Notes: generated by a model not told the origin, from the sequence alone. A stretch of DNA of 64,000 nucleotides from Sediminibacterium roseum (GCF_009939005.1 NZ_JAACJS010000012.1:248001-312000), one strand, 5' to 3'; shown: positions 8,048 through 17,674, counted from the first letter of the stretch. Numbers and translations: made by a program.

Positions 8048-9960
8048 TTCAGGGTTTCATCCAGCCATTTGTAAAATTCCCTTTGCCAAACCATTGCGTT
8101 TTGTGCAGTAAGCACCCAATGGTTTTCTTCAGGCAAATAGAGAAAGCGGCTCTTGATGCCTTTGAGCTGTGCGGCCTGGAAAGCCTGCTGGCCCTGCTCT
8201 ACGGGTACGCGGTAGTCGCGGCCGCCCTGCACGATCAATATGGGTGTGTTCCATTTGTCGACAAAATTGCTGGGCGACTGGCTCATGGATCGCTGTGCCG
8301 CTGCATTGTTCTTATCCCAGTATGCGCCGCCTTTTTCCCAGTTTTCAAAAAACATTTCGTCTGTTGTTCCGTACATGCTCCTGAAATCGAATATGCCGTC
8401 GTGCGATATAAATGTTTTGAAACGTCCCTCGTGCAAACCTTCCAGGGCAAACACCGAGTAACCGCCAAAGCTTGCGCCTACACAGCCGAGGCGTTTTTTA
8501 TCTACATAATTTTCTTTTGAAACATCGTCGATTGCGCTGAGGTAATCTTTGATCACCTGTCCACCCCAGTCTTTGCTTACTTCTTCGTTCCATTTTGTTC
8601 CGAAGCCCGGCATTCCCCTGCGCGCCGGTGCCACCACGATGTAGCCCTGCGCCGCCATCAGTTGAAAGTTCCAGCGGAATGAATAGGACTGGGTTAAAGG
8701 CGATTGAGGCCCGCCCTGGCAATACAACAGCGTCGGGTATTTTTTCGATGCATCAAAACCCGGCGGATAGATCACCCATACCAGCATTTTTTTGTTATCG
8801 GTTGTGGTTACCCATCTTCTTTCTGTTTTGCTCTTTGCGATCTTTGCGTACGCTTCTGTGTTCACATTGGTCATCTGCTCAAACCGGCCATTCGATGGAT
8901 CCACTTTGTAGATCTCGGTGGCCTGGTTCATATCGTTGCGCGCAACATATACAAGGTTGTCTGCTTCGCCGATCACCGCACTCACATCAAAATCACCTTT
9001 GGTGATCTGCCTGATAACAGGCGCTGATTTTGTAGCGCCCGCATCGTTCACAACAAACAGTTGAAGCGTTCCATCTATCGGTGCAATAAAGTAAATGCTG
9101 TCGCCACGCCTGCTCCATCGGAAGCTCTCCACGTGTATATCGTCGCGGTGCTGGGTGAGGTTTGTTTTTGTTTTGCCATCAAATACAATGAGATCCTGTT
9201 TGTCTGCTTCGTATCCATCCCGTTTCATCTGCAGCCAGGCGAGTTGCCCTTTGTTGCTGAAGGCCGGGTTCACATCGTAGCCCTTGTTTTCTTCGGTAAG
9301 GTTTTTTGTTGTTCCGCTTTCGGCATCGTATTCAAACAGGTCTGTATTGGTGCTGAGTGCGTATTCGGTTCCTGTTTTTTTCTTTGCCACGTAAACAAGG
9401 TGCCTGCCATCGGGGTTCCATACATAATCTTCTTCGCCACCGAAAGGTTTTGTAGGAGAATCGTACGCTTCGTTGAAGAGAAGATCGCGTGACTGCCTGC
9501 GTACGGGTTTGCCGTTTACCACCGGTGCCACGAATACATGATCGTACTTGCCGTCTTCCCATGTATCCCAATGGCGGTAGTTGAGCGAGTTGTATACATA
9601 TGCGTTGGATTTCGGCAGGTCTTTGTAAAGCTCGGCACCTGTAACGGGTTGAATGCTTACCGCGCTGTCGTAGGCAAAGAATTTTTTATTGGATGAGATC
9701 TTGCTGTTCACAAAAACGCTGTCCAGGTTCGGGATCTCCACCGAGCCACCGCCGCTGGTTGCCATCAGGTAGAGCTTGCGTGTGCTTTTGTTGGTGACGA
9801 TATTGGGCGTGGTAACGGAATAGATCAGGTATTGATCATCCTTCGAAATACCGAGGCCTGTTACACGGCCTAATTTCCAGAGCTGTTCGGGTGTCAGTTT
9901 GTTTTGCGCGGTTGAGGTGAGGGTGGTGGTGACAAGGATAAATAGGAGGAAACGTTTCAT
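8044..9960 (-). CDS. S9-family prolyl oligopeptidase / dipeptidyl peptidase-like serine peptidase
   Basis: A secreted serine peptidase of 638 residues. A signal peptide (MKRFLLFILVTTTLTSTAQ) is followed by a beta-propeller domain of TolB/WD40-like blades (to ~residue 380) and a C-terminal alpha/beta-hydrolase domain. The catalytic triad can be read as Ser497 (GASFGGYS), Asp582 (GGRDYRVP) and His614 (PEENHWV). It should cleave short peptides in the periplasm, as S9 enzymes do in Bacteroidota protein scavenging. First gene of an operon; its stop codon overlaps the next start (ATGA). Confidence 0.93.
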   Translation of the reverse strand: MKRFLLFILVTTTLTSTAQNKLTPEQLWKLGRVTGLGISKDDQYLIYSVTTPNIVTNKSTRKLYLMATSGGGSVEIPNLDSVFVNSKISSNKKFFAYDSAVSIQPVTGAELYKDLPKSNAYVYNSLNYRHWDTWEDGKYDHVFVAPVVNGKPVRRQSRDLLFNEAYDSPTKPFGGEEDYVWNPDGRHLVYVAKKKTGTEYALSTNTDLFEYDAESGTTKNLTEENKGYDVNPAFSNKGQLAWLQMKRDGYEADKQDLIVFDGKTKTNLTQHRDDIHVESFRWSRRGDSIYFIAPIDGTLQLFVVNDAGATKSAPVIRQITKGDFDVSAVIGEADNLVYVARNDMNQATEIYKVDPSNGRFEQMTNVNTEAYAKIAKSKTERRWVTTTDNKKMLVWVIYPPGFDASKKYPTLLYCQGGPQSPLTQSYSFRWNFQLMAAQGYIVVAPARRGMPGFGTKWNEEVSKDWGGQVIKDYLSAIDDVSKENYVDKKRLGCVGASFGGYSVFALEGLHEGRFKTFISHDGIFDFRSMYGTTDEMFFENWEKGGAYWDKNNAAAQRSMSQSPSNFVDKWNTPILIVQGGRDYRVPVEQGQQAFQAAQLKGIKSRFLYLPEENHWVLTAQNAMVWQREFYKWLDETLK

Positions 9961-10110
9961 GCTGTTGTTCTTTTATTTTTTTAATACCCAACGGGTGTTC
10001 TCTTCACTGTTTTATGATTTGATCATTTAATTAACTCTTTCCTGGGTGCTTCGTTCATTACACCCGTCATGCCTTTTTTCGCGGTTGTTTCGCTCGGGCC
10101 GCTAGGCCTC

Positions 10111-10196
10111 GTTCCGGTTCTGCGGCTCCTTTGCCCTCTGCTTGACTGCCATCGCTTCGCCCGGCACCGAACCCAAAGAGGCCGCGCCACCGGAAC
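10111..10196. repeat. GC-rich imperfect inverted repeat (REP-like), 23-base arms
   Basis: Arm 1 (10111-10133) and the reverse complement of arm 2 (10174-10196) agree at 18 of 23 positions, with shared blocks GTTCCGGT, GCGGC and CTTTG. The loop is 40 bases. No T-run follows on either strand, so it is not a standard terminator. The element is much richer in G+C than its flanks. It resembles a REP/MITE-type intergenic unit or a structured RNA; other copies would be needed to decide. Confidence 0.6.
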
Positions 10197-10270
10197 TGGT
10201 ATCGTTTCGTTCACCGGTTTTTAACTGAACTCTAATGCATTCTTTATTATTCTTTCTTGATTCTTGATTT

Positions 10271-10318
10271 TTGATTCTTCATCAATTCCTAATTCCTAAT
10301 TTCTAATTCCTAATTATA
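10271..10318. repeat. AT-rich CTAATTC-type array
   Basis: A run of CCTAATTCCTAATTTCTAATTCCTAATT-like heptamers lies just downstream of the M20 peptidase stop. It belongs to the same heptamer family as the arrays at 3.37 kb and 52.1 kb. Confidence 0.55.
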
Positions 10319-10330
10319 AAAGCTGTTTTG

Positions 10331-11611
10331 TTATTTTTTAAAATCAAACACCAACTGGCAAAACGCTTTTATCCCAACATCCAGTTTGCTGTCGTCGATG
10401 TAAAAATCGGGGGTATGGTGCGCGGGGGCGTCTTCCATTTTAAGGGTGGGGTTGCGGGCGCCGAGGTAGAAGAAGAAGGAGGGTGCCCGGGTTCCGTAAA
10501 AAGAAAAATCCTCTGCGCCGGTTACCCAATGGTAAGGAACAACATGGGCACTGCCCGCGGCTTTTTGTAAGGATGGCAGGGAGCGTTCCACGAGTTTCGG
10601 ATCGTTGTAAGTTACCAGTGTTTTTGTATCGATCGTTACTTCGGCCGTGGCGCCATATACTTCTGCAATGTTCTTTACCGTGTTACGGATGCGTTCGTGC
10701 ACTTCTTTCTGCATCTTGCTGTCGAGCGTCCGGATGGTTCCTTCCATCACGGCTTCTTCGGGGATGATGTTGGGGCGAACGCCCGCACTGATCTTTCCTA
10801 CCGTGATGATCACGGGCGCCTGCGTAAGGTCCATCTGCCTGCTTACAATCGTCTGTAAATTCTGTATGATGTTTGAGCTCACCACGATCGGATCGATGCC
10901 TTTCCAGGGGTCTGCACCATGACTCTGTTTCCCCTTCACTTTTATCGTGAACCAATCCGATGAAGCCATGAACGCTTCGGGTTTGTAATAGATGCTCCCG
11001 TTGTCGCCAAACGATTCAATGTGAATACCGAATACCGCATCGATCTTCGGGTTGTCCATCGCGCCTTCCTTGATCATCAATGGTGCGCCGCCCTCTTCGT
11101 TTGCAGGAGGGCCCTCCTCTGCGGGTTGAAACAGGAACACCACCGTGCCCGGTAGATCGGCCTTCATCTTTGATAAAACTTCCGCAGTGCCCATCAGCAT
11201 GGCAATGTGCGAGTCGTGGCCGCAGGCATGCATTACACCCACTTTCTGACCGTTGTATTCGGCAGTGGCGGTCGACTTGAAAGGCAGCGCATTGCGCTCC
11301 GTAACCGGCAACCCATCGATGTCTGCCCGCAAACCCACAACAGCGCCGGGCCGTCCGCCTTTTAATACGCCAACAACACCGGTGCCGGCCACGATCCTTG
11401 TTTCAATACCGAGTTGTTTTAAATGCTCAGCAATCTTTTTAGAAGTATTGAATTCGCGGTTCGACAGTTCGGGGTTCTGGTGAAAATACCGCCGCCACTC
11501 GATCACTTTGGGAAGCTCGGCTTTAACGAGCGATTCGTACGATGCGGGCATGTTCTGTGCGCCGGCAGTTACCGCGGTGAAAAGAAGAATGGGCAGAAGT
11601 TGTTTTTTCAT
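10331..11611 (-). CDS. M20-family metallo-amidohydrolase (secreted)
   Basis: Zinc/cobalt-dependent hydrolase of N-acyl amino acids or small peptides, M20D type (hippurate hydrolase / N-acyl-L-amino acid amidohydrolase). The 426-residue protein begins with a signal peptide (MKKQLLPILLFTAVTAGAQ), so a periplasmic site is inferred. Visible motifs are GLRADIDGLP, the metal site HACGHDSH (His128, Cys130, His132), the catalytic Glu165-Glu166 pair in PAEEG, GAEDFSFY and the late HHTPDF histidine. A lid/dimerisation domain lies between ~200 and ~315. A TATCTTAC -7-like element (11626-11633) lies 15 bases upstream of the start. Confidence 0.93.
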   Translation of the reverse strand: MKKQLLPILLFTAVTAGAQNMPASYESLVKAELPKVIEWRRYFHQNPELSNREFNTSKKIAEHLKQLGIETRIVAGTGVVGVLKGGRPGAVVGLRADIDGLPVTERNALPFKSTATAEYNGQKVGVMHACGHDSHIAMLMGTAEVLSKMKADLPGTVVFLFQPAEEGPPANEEGGAPLMIKEGAMDNPKIDAVFGIHIESFGDNGSIYYKPEAFMASSDWFTIKVKGKQSHGADPWKGIDPIVVSSNIIQNLQTIVSRQMDLTQAPVIITVGKISAGVRPNIIPEEAVMEGTIRTLDSKMQKEVHERIRNTVKNIAEVYGATAEVTIDTKTLVTYNDPKLVERSLPSLQKAAGSAHVVPYHWVTGAEDFSFYGTRAPSFFFYLGARNPTLKMEDAPAHHTPDFYIDDSKLDVGIKAFCQLVFDFKK

Positions 11612-11670
11612 GTTGTTGTTTGCTGTAAGATAACAATTATTTGAGGTTGCGGCAGATCACACCTGGTGTA

Positions 11671-13233
11671 TTACCTGTATTCGCCAAATACTTTTCTCAA
11701 CTCATCTGCAATTTCACCGAGTGTACAGTAATTTTCCACCGCATCGATCACAAACGGCATCAGGTTCTTGTGTTCCCCGGCCGCCAGGGAAATATTACGC
11801 AGGCATTCTTCCGTTTTTGCGTTGTTGCGTTTTGCCCTTAAAGCAGCGAGTTTTTCGGATTGCATTACGCGGATGTGATCGTCGATCTTAAACCCGGGAA
11901 CGGGGGTCTCTTTATCGATGGTAAATTTGTTCACGCCCACGATGATCTTCTCACCGCTTTCTATATTGCGCTGGTATTCGTAAGCGCTCCGCGCGATCTC
12001 ATCCTGCATAAACCCCGCTTCAATGGCGCTAACGCTGCCGCCCATGGCATCGATCCTGTGAACGAGTTCCCATGCTTTTTCTTCCACTTCGCTGGTGAGC
12101 GATTCCACAAAATAACTTCCTGCCAGGGGGTCAACCGTATCGGGCGCGCCGCTTTCAAACGCAACGATCTGCTGCGTGCGCAAAGCAATGCGGGCCGCTT
12201 CTTCTGTAGGCAGGCTCAACGCTTCATCATACCCGTTCGTGTGCAGGCTCTGTGTGCCGCCAAGCACGGCCGCCAGCGTCTGGATGGTTACGCGGCTGAT
12301 GTTGTTCAACGGCTGCTGCGCGGTTAAAGTTGCGCCGCCCGTTTGCGTGTGAAAACGGAGCATCATCGCTTTTTCATCCGTGGCGCCGAGGTCTTTCATC
12401 ATCTTTGCCCACATCCTGCGCGCCGCGCGGAACTTGGCAACTTCCTCGAAGAGATTGTTGTGTGCGTTGAAAAAGAACGAGAGCCGTTTGCCGAACACAT
12501 TTATGTCCAACCCCTTTTCCAGCGCCGCCTGTACATAGGCCTTCCCGTTGCTCAACGTAAATGCGATCTCCTGCACGGCGGTGCTGCCCGCTTCGCGGAT
12601 GTGGTAGCCGGAGATGGAGATGGTGTTCCATTTCGGTAATTCCTTGCTGCACCATTCAAAAATATCGGTGATGATGCGCATCGATGATTTGGGTGGATAG
12701 ATGTAGGTGCCGCGCGCCGCATATTCTTTCAATATATCGTTCTGTATCGTTCCCGTGATCTTCTTCAGATCGGCGCCCTGCTTTTTTGCAAGCGCCACAT
12801 ACAAGGCCAGGAGTATGAACCCCGTGGCGTTGATGGTCATGGATGTACTCACTTGTTCGAGCCGGATGTCTTTGAAAAGCAGTTCCATGTCTTCAAGGCT
12901 GTCAATGGCCACGCCCACTTTTCCTACTTCTCCTTCTGCCAGTGCATGGTCGCTGTCGTAACCGATCTGCGTGGGCAGATCGAAGGCAACGCTCAACCCC
13001 ATCACTCCCTGCGAAAGAAGGTAGTGATAACGTTTGTTGCTTTCTTCCGCCGTAGAGAAACCGGCATACTGACGCATCGTCCACAATTTTCCGCGGTACA
13101 TATCAGGCTGGATCCCTCTTGTGTAAGGAAATTGCCCGGGGCGTTCTGTTTGTGGTTGCGCGCCGGGTGATTCTGCGGTGTAAAGCGTTTGTATTTCTAT
13201 TCCGCTGTCGGTATGTATTTTTTTATCTGGCAT
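11671..13233 (-). CDS. Methylmalonyl-CoA mutase, large (catalytic) subunit without B12-binding domain
   Basis: Catalyses interconversion of (R)-methylmalonyl-CoA and succinyl-CoA in propionate metabolism. The sequence covers the substrate-binding TIM barrel only (PFTRG-like [44 protein letters not shown]) and ends before any cobalamin DxHxxG motif. The residues known to hold the substrate carboxylate in true mutases are both present: Tyr56 (RQYAGF) and Arg174 (ARGTYIYPP). This argues against isobutyryl- or hydroxyisobutyryl-CoA mutase. A separate B12 subunit must be encoded outside this window. The start is taken at 13233 because the 20 residues gained from 13293 do not look like the family; 13293 remains possible. 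Confidence 0.88.
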   Translation of the reverse strand: MPDKKIHTDSGIEIQTLYTAESPGAQPQTERPGQFPYTRGIQPDMYRGKLWTMRQYAGFSTAEESNKRYHYLLSQGVMGLSVAFDLPTQIGYDSDHALAEGEVGKVGVAIDSLEDMELLFKDIRLEQVSTSMTINATGFILLALYVALAKKQGADLKKITGTIQNDILKEYAARGTYIYPPKSSMRIITDIFEWCSKELPKWNTISISGYHIREAGSTAVQEIAFTLSNGKAYVQAALEKGLDINVFGKRLSFFFNAHNNLFEEVAKFRAARRMWAKMMKDLGATDEKAMMLRFHTQTGGATLTAQQPLNNISRVTIQTLAAVLGGTQSLHTNGYDEALSLPTEEAARIALRTQQIVAFESGAPDTVDPLAGSYFVESLTSEVEEKAWELVHRIDAMGGSVSAIEAGFMQDEIARSAYEYQRNIESGEKIIVGVNKFTIDKETPVPGFKIDDHIRVMQSEKLAALRAKRNNAKTEECLRNISLAAGEHKNLMPFVIDAVENYCTLGEIADELRKVFGEYR

Positions 13234-13305
13234 AGTAACAAGGATCAGGGTAGAGGGGCCGGTGACAGGATTTGGTTGCTTCATTCCATCCATCCAACGG
13301 CTCTG

Positions 13306-13812
13306 TTACAACAAACGTTTCGCTTCATAACCCAAAGCTTCGCTCACCAGTTCGTGCTGGTTGTTTTTGGGATCGTTCATGATGAATTCCAGCAATGCCT
13401 TGCTGAGGTCAAGTCCTGTAGCTTCCTGCGGCATCACCGATGTTACCTGATTGATGATGAGCAGGTTTTTCTCTTTCAGGTTTTTCACTGCGTTCCATGT
13501 TTCCGGGGTGATGTAGATCTGCTGGGTGATGTTGTAATCAAACTCATCACGTATGCTCCTCGTAAGCACATGCGCCATATCGCGGGCGGATAAACCCGTG
13601 TGTGGGGTGCGATTGATCAGGTTGGGAAGGGTAATGCGGTCAACCAGCAGGGCCATTCTTTCGTACGCCTGTAACTGCAGTCCCGTAGAACCGGGATGCG
13701 CGGGTTTTGCATCGGTTGTCTTTTTTTCGTCGGGCGTTCTTTTGATCACAAAGAAATAAACAAGCACACCTACTACGATAACAAGCAAAATGAGGTAAAG
13801 GCTATTGTCCAC
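13306..13812 (-). CDS. Uncharacterised single-pass membrane protein
   Basis: A 168-residue protein with one N-terminal transmembrane helix (~4-24, LYLILLVIVVGVLVYFFVI), a charged linker and a soluble ~120-residue helical domain. The start codon is GTG. It precedes the mutase gene on the same strand, as a conserved-looking Bacteroidota protein of unknown role. A TATTTTTG -7 element lies upstream at 13826-13833, so it is probably the first gene of the transcript. I do not recognise a functional family with confidence, and no catalytic motif is visible. Confidence 0.7.
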   Translation of the reverse strand: MDNSLYLILLVIVVGVLVYFFVIKRTPDEKKTTDAKPAHPGSTGLQLQAYERMALLVDRITLPNLINRTPHTGLSARDMAHVLTRSIRDEFDYNITQQIYITPETWNAVKNLKEKNLLIINQVTSVMPQEATGLDLSKALLEFIMNDPKNNQHELVSEALGYEAKRLL

Positions 13813-13825
13813 CGGTAATTTTTCT

Positions 13826-13833
13826 CAAAAATA
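13826..13833 (-). promoter_or_regulatory. -7 promoter element (TATTTTTG)
   Basis: Exact TAnnTTTG match on the minus strand, 13 bases before the GTG start of the membrane-protein/mutase transcript. Confidence 0.55.
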
Positions 13834-14042
13834 AGGTAAAGCAAAGAGTGGTGAGCGTTGTTCTTCGAGGCCGAAGCCCGTTCACCGCCATATTGCGCCG
13901 ACAATGGCCTCCCGGGCACGGTATTTTAGTTGATTTTTCCGGTATCGTAAGGAGAGAGCCCTGCAAAACCACGCATTGTTCGTAATTTTACAACCAATAG
14001 GAGCCGGGCCAAGGTAAACGAAGGCCGGCTAAAAAAAAGAAA

Positions 14043-14390
14043 ATGGAAACACTAACAAATACATCACCCGTAACCCTTACAGAAGGCGCAGTTGCCGAGA
14101 TCCGGCGGTTGATGAACGAAGAGGGGTTTGATACAACGCAGTTCCTCCGTATTGGCGTAAAAGGCGGCGGTTGCAGTGGTATGACGTATGTGCTCGGCTT
14201 CGATCACATCCAGCCCGAAGATGAAAAATTCGAGATCGCAGGTGTGGCGTGCATCATGAACAAGAGCCACAAACTCTACCTGTTCGGAATGGAAGTGGAT
14301 TGGCAGGGCGGATTGAACAGCCGCGGATTTACTTTCAGCAACCCGAACGCCAGTAAAACATGCGGTTGCGGAACATCGTTCTCCGTCTAG
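14043..14390 (+). CDS. A-type iron-sulfur carrier (IscA/ErpA/HesB family)
   Basis: Accepts and delivers [Fe-S] clusters to apo-enzymes in the cytoplasm. The 115-residue protein carries the three conserved cysteines of the family: Cys44 (GGGCSGMTY), Cys107 and Cys109 (CGCGTSF). Typical length is 105-120 residues, so it is complete. It is a single gene closed by a good terminator (14417-14442), with no isc or suf genes next to it. Which member (IscA, SufA or ErpA) cannot be decided from sequence. Confidence 0.93.
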   Translation: METLTNTSPVTLTEGAVAEIRRLMNEEGFDTTQFLRIGVKGGGCSGMTYVLGFDHIQPEDEKFEIAGVACIMNKSHKLYLFGMEVDWQGGLNSRGFTFSNPNASKTCGCGTSFSV

Positions 14391-14416
14391 TCTTAAAAAT
14401 AGTATCGATAACAGGA

Positions 14417-14442
14417 GCCACGTTTTTTACCGTGGCTTTTTT
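14417..14442 (+). terminator. Rho-independent terminator of the Fe-S carrier gene
   Basis: Stem GCCACG / CGTGGC with an 8-base loop, followed by six T residues on the plus strand. Confidence 0.85.
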
Positions 14443-14470
14443 GTTGACAGGATGGCCATGTACAAAAAAC

Positions 14471-14508
14471 AAAAGGGTTAAAGCGGTTTGACCCACTTTA
14501 ACCCTTTT
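14471..14508. terminator. Terminator of secDF (13-bp perfect stem)
   Basis: AAAAGGGTTAAAG (14471-14483) pairs perfectly with CTTTAACCCTTTT (14496-14508) around a 12-base loop. Read on the minus strand it follows the secDF stop by about 20 bases and is continued by a T-rich tract. The stem could also act weakly on the plus strand. Confidence 0.85.
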
Positions 14509-14528
14509 GGTTATTTCAATCGCCCTGG

Positions 14529-17500
14529 TTACTTTTTAGCAGCTTCCGGCGCTTTTTTACCCAATGGCCTGTTCTTCGCAAAATCTACGAGAACCGGTGC
14601 GGCCACGAAGATAGAAGAGTAGGTTCCGGTAACAACCCCGATCAGCATTGCGAACGCAAAACCGCGTGTTACTTCCCCACCGAAAATGAAGAGGATGAGG
14701 ATGGTCAGGAACACGGTCAATGATGTCATGATCGTACGGCTCAGTGTTTCATTGATCGCACGGTTGATCACCACTGCATTGTCTGAACCCTTCATCAGTG
14801 AACTGTCTTCACGGATACGGTCGTAAACGATCACCGTATCGTTCATCGAGAACCCGATCACCGTCAATATCGCTGCAATGAAGTGCTGGTCTATTTCGAG
14901 CGGGAACGGCACGATCTTACGTGCAAAACTGAACACGATTAATGTTACAAATACGTCGTGCAGCAATGCGAAGATCGTTCCCAGTGAATACCTCCAGTCG
15001 CGGAAACGGATGAAGATGTACAAACAGATCACGATGATACCAAAGACAACCGCTTTTGTTGCACCTTTTTTCAGATCGTCTGAAATGGTTGGCAATACCG
15101 TTTGCGAGCTTTGTTTGTAGTTCCTGTCAAAGTCAACATACGATGTTCCGGGCGCCAGGTGGTTTTTCAACCCGTTGTACAATTTCGCTTCAACGAGTGA
15201 ATCGATATTGCTTCCGGTTTCCTTGATCTTATAAGAAGTAGTGATGTTGATCTGGTTCTTGGTATCCACGGTTTTGATCAATACCGCCTCGCCAAATTCT
15301 GCTTTCAGCTCATCGCGGATCTGGTCTTCGTTCACCGCTTTTTCAAAACGCACGGTGTAACTGCGTCCACCGGAGAACTCAACCCCTTCATCAAATGCAT
15401 CTGCACGGAAGAAGGTGCTGATACCGGCAATAAAGATCACGACAGAAAGCGCGTAAGCGTATTTCCTGTATTCGATGAATTTGAAAGAAGCGTGTTTGAA
15501 TATCCTTCTTGAGATACCTGTGAAATATTCAAAGTGGCGGTTCTTGTTCATGTAGATGTCGGTGATCAGGCGGGACACCATGATTCCGCAGAACAACGAC
15601 AATAAGATACCGATGATCTGCGTGGTTGCGAAACCGAGTACCGGGCCCAAACCGAAGTAGGCAAGGATGATCGCGGTAAGCAAAGTGGTAACGTGCGCAT
15701 CCAGTACGGGAGAGAGGGAACGTTTGTAACCATCGTTAACCGCATTCTGGTAACTCTTTCCCTTGGTAAGTTCTTCTTTGATACGCTCGAAGATGATTAC
15801 GTTGGTATCCACCGCGAGGCCAACCGTTAACACGAGACCTGCGATGCCCGGCGCCGTAAGCGTAAAGCCCAATGCACTCAGGATACCGATGGTGAACAGG
15901 AGGTTGAGAATGAGGGCGATGTTGGCAACCCATCCGCCTGTGTTAAAGTAAAGCAGCATCAACGCGAAGATCACGATGAAGGAGATCAGGAACGACAATC
16001 CGCCGCCCTGGATAGAGGCCTTTCCGAGGGTAGGGCCCACCTGTTGTTCCTGGATGATCTTCGCAGGGGCAGGAAGTTTACCGCTCTCGAGGATCTGTGC
16101 AAGATCCTGCGCTTCTTTTACGCTATAGTTACCTGCGATCTGTGAGTTTCCGTTAGGGATCTCACCGTTCACCGTAGGTGCAGAGTAAACAAAATTATCG
16201 AGTACAACAGCGATCGGTTTGCCAACGTTGCGGGCTGTCATTTTTGCCCAGATCGCGGTACCGGCTTTGTCCATGTTCATTTTAATGGCAGGGCGGCCTT
16301 TCTCGTCAAAATCCTGTCCTGCACTGATGCCTTCTCCACCCAACTCGGCCTGGCCGTTGTCGAGCGTTTTGATGGCATACAACATCAGGATGTCTTTCAC
16401 ATTCGGGTCATCCAGTTCCGCTTTACCATACATAAATACCAGGTTGGATGGGAACTTGCTTTTCACCACATCCATTCTCAGGTAATCGTTAAGGGTACCG
16501 GTATCTTTTGATGATACATAACCCAGCGCCGCCGGGTAATATACCTTACCTGTTTTATCCTGCGATGGCTGTGTGAACCTGATCAACCTTGCGACCGGGT
16601 TTTTGTTGGCCTGTTTTGCAAGACTGTCTGCAGATGCATTCGATTTTGAAGAGGCTGCAGGCGTGAGGTTCGACAGGGTCGCTGTTTTGCTGGTATCTGT
16701 TTTAGCAGGTGCAACAGCAGCAGTTGCGGTTGTATCTTTTACGGCAGCCTTTGTGGTGTCTGCGGTTTTGGTTCCGTTGAGGAAATCTTCAACTGCTTTA
16801 TCCGCAGCGATCACGCCGTTCTGGATATCGCGGCTTTCGAAAGTATACACTTCGAAGAACTGGAGGTTGGCGGTTGACTGCAGGAAGGCACGTACCCTTT
16901 CTTTGTCGGTAACGCCGGCCAGTTCGATGCTGATGTAGCCTTTAACAGGGTCGGGGTTGATGTTTGGCGATGCCACACCAAACCGGTCGATCCTCGTGCG
17001 GAGGATCCTGTAAGTGGTGTTGAAAGCAGTAGTGGCCTGATCTTTCAGGTAAGCAGCCACTGCATCATCGCTGGCATCTATCTTCACTTTCCCGTTGCTG
17101 CGGGCGGCGAAATAAGTGGCCAGCCTGGTATCGGGGCTCACTTTCTTCAATTCCTGCCGGAAGAGGGAAATAAGGTCTGCACTTGTATTTGCCTTGATGG
17201 CTACCGCCTGGCTAAGGGCCTTGTTGAAGTTTACGTCTTTGGTATAGTTGGCGAGGGATTTCAGCAATCCGTCGAGGCCAACTTCCATCGTAACGCTCAT
17301 ACCACCCTGGAGGTCGAGACCGAGCATCAGCTCTTTGTCTTTCGCACTGCGGTACGTGGTCAGGCCAAACGCGAGTTTGGTATCCTTCGTACTGTCGAGC
17401 AGGCGTTTCAGCCTTTCTTTTTTGAGGTCGGCGAGTGTGTCGGCATAAGCGGCCTGTAACTCTTTGTTTCCGGGGTACTTAACTTCCGGGGCGGGGAATC

Positions 17501-17633
17501 GTTTCAGCCATTCTGTGGCTTTCTTGTCCATCGCACTTTCGTGATTTTTTACGAACCAGGTGAAGGACAATTGATACAGGCAGATGAGTATCAAAGCAAT
17601 CGCAAAAAATCGCACTAAACCTTTCAGTTGCAT
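14529..17633 (-). CDS. secDF: Protein translocase subunit SecDF (fused)
   Basis: Proton-motive-force-driven membrane component that pulls secreted proteins out of SecYEG. At 1034 residues, SecD and SecF are joined in one chain, as usual in Bacteroidota. The SecD part has TM1 (~7-27), the D1 motif LGLDLQGG (105-111), a large periplasmic P1 region and the membrane block from ~540. The SecF part starts near residue 730 (HASFKFIEYRKYAYA) with its own six helices (GGRSYTVRF, IGFSMNDTVIVYDRIRE). Residues ~288-346 are an Ala/Thr/Lys/Ser-rich low-complexity insert inside the periplasmic part of SecD. It has its own promoter and a strong terminator. Confidence 0.97.
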   Translation of the reverse strand: MQLKGLVRFFAIALILICLYQLSFTWFVKNHESAMDKKATEWLKRFPAPEVKYPGNKELQAAYADTLADLKKERLKRLLDSTKDTKLAFGLTTYRSAKDKELMLGLDLQGGMSVTMEVGLDGLLKSLANYTKDVNFNKALSQAVAIKANTSADLISLFRQELKKVSPDTRLATYFAARSNGKVKIDASDDAVAAYLKDQATTAFNTTYRILRTRIDRFGVASPNINPDPVKGYISIELAGVTDKERVRAFLQSTANLQFFEVYTFESRDIQNGVIAADKAVEDFLNGTKTADTTKAAVKDTTATAAVAPAKTDTSKTATLSNLTPAASSKSNASADSLAKQANKNPVARLIRFTQPSQDKTGKVYYPAALGYVSSKDTGTLNDYLRMDVVKSKFPSNLVFMYGKAELDDPNVKDILMLYAIKTLDNGQAELGGEGISAGQDFDEKGRPAIKMNMDKAGTAIWAKMTARNVGKPIAVVLDNFVYSAPTVNGEIPNGNSQIAGNYSVKEAQDLAQILESGKLPAPAKIIQEQQVGPTLGKASIQGGGLSFLISFIVIFALMLLYFNTGGWVANIALILNLLFTIGILSALGFTLTAPGIAGLVLTVGLAVDTNVIIFERIKEELTKGKSYQNAVNDGYKRSLSPVLDAHVTTLLTAIILAYFGLGPVLGFATTQIIGILLSLFCGIMVSRLITDIYMNKNRHFEYFTGISRRIFKHASFKFIEYRKYAYALSVVIFIAGISTFFRADAFDEGVEFSGGRSYTVRFEKAVNEDQIRDELKAEFGEAVLIKTVDTKNQINITTSYKIKETGSNIDSLVEAKLYNGLKNHLAPGTSYVDFDRNYKQSSQTVLPTISDDLKKGATKAVVFGIIVICLYIFIRFRDWRYSLGTIFALLHDVFVTLIVFSFARKIVPFPLEIDQHFIAAILTVIGFSMNDTVIVYDRIREDSSLMKGSDNAVVINRAINETLSRTIMTSLTVFLTILILFIFGGEVTRGFAFAMLIGVVTGTYSSIFVAAPVLVDFAKNRPLGKKAPEAAKK

Positions 17634-17666
17634 ATTAGTAACGGTTTACAAATTTTTTTAGAGCGG

Positions 17667-17674
17667 CAAAGATA
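17667..17674 (-). promoter_or_regulatory. -7 promoter element of secDF (TATCTTTG)
   Basis: Exact TAnnTTTG match on the minus strand, 33 bases before the secDF start codon. Confidence 0.65.

Larger units (their letters stand above)
9961..10330. other. 370-base gene-free stretch
   Basis: No convincing gene. It holds the GC-rich inverted repeat at 10111-10196 and an AT-rich heptamer array at about 10271-10318. A 63-residue open frame on the minus strand (10023-10214) covers the inverted repeat; it is Arg/Pro-rich with no family resemblance and is not called. Confidence 0.6.

Noticed and set aside
10023-10214. 63-residue open frame on the minus strand
   Set aside because: It covers the GC-rich inverted repeat, is Arg/Pro/Ser-rich without family resemblance, and is better explained by the repeat.
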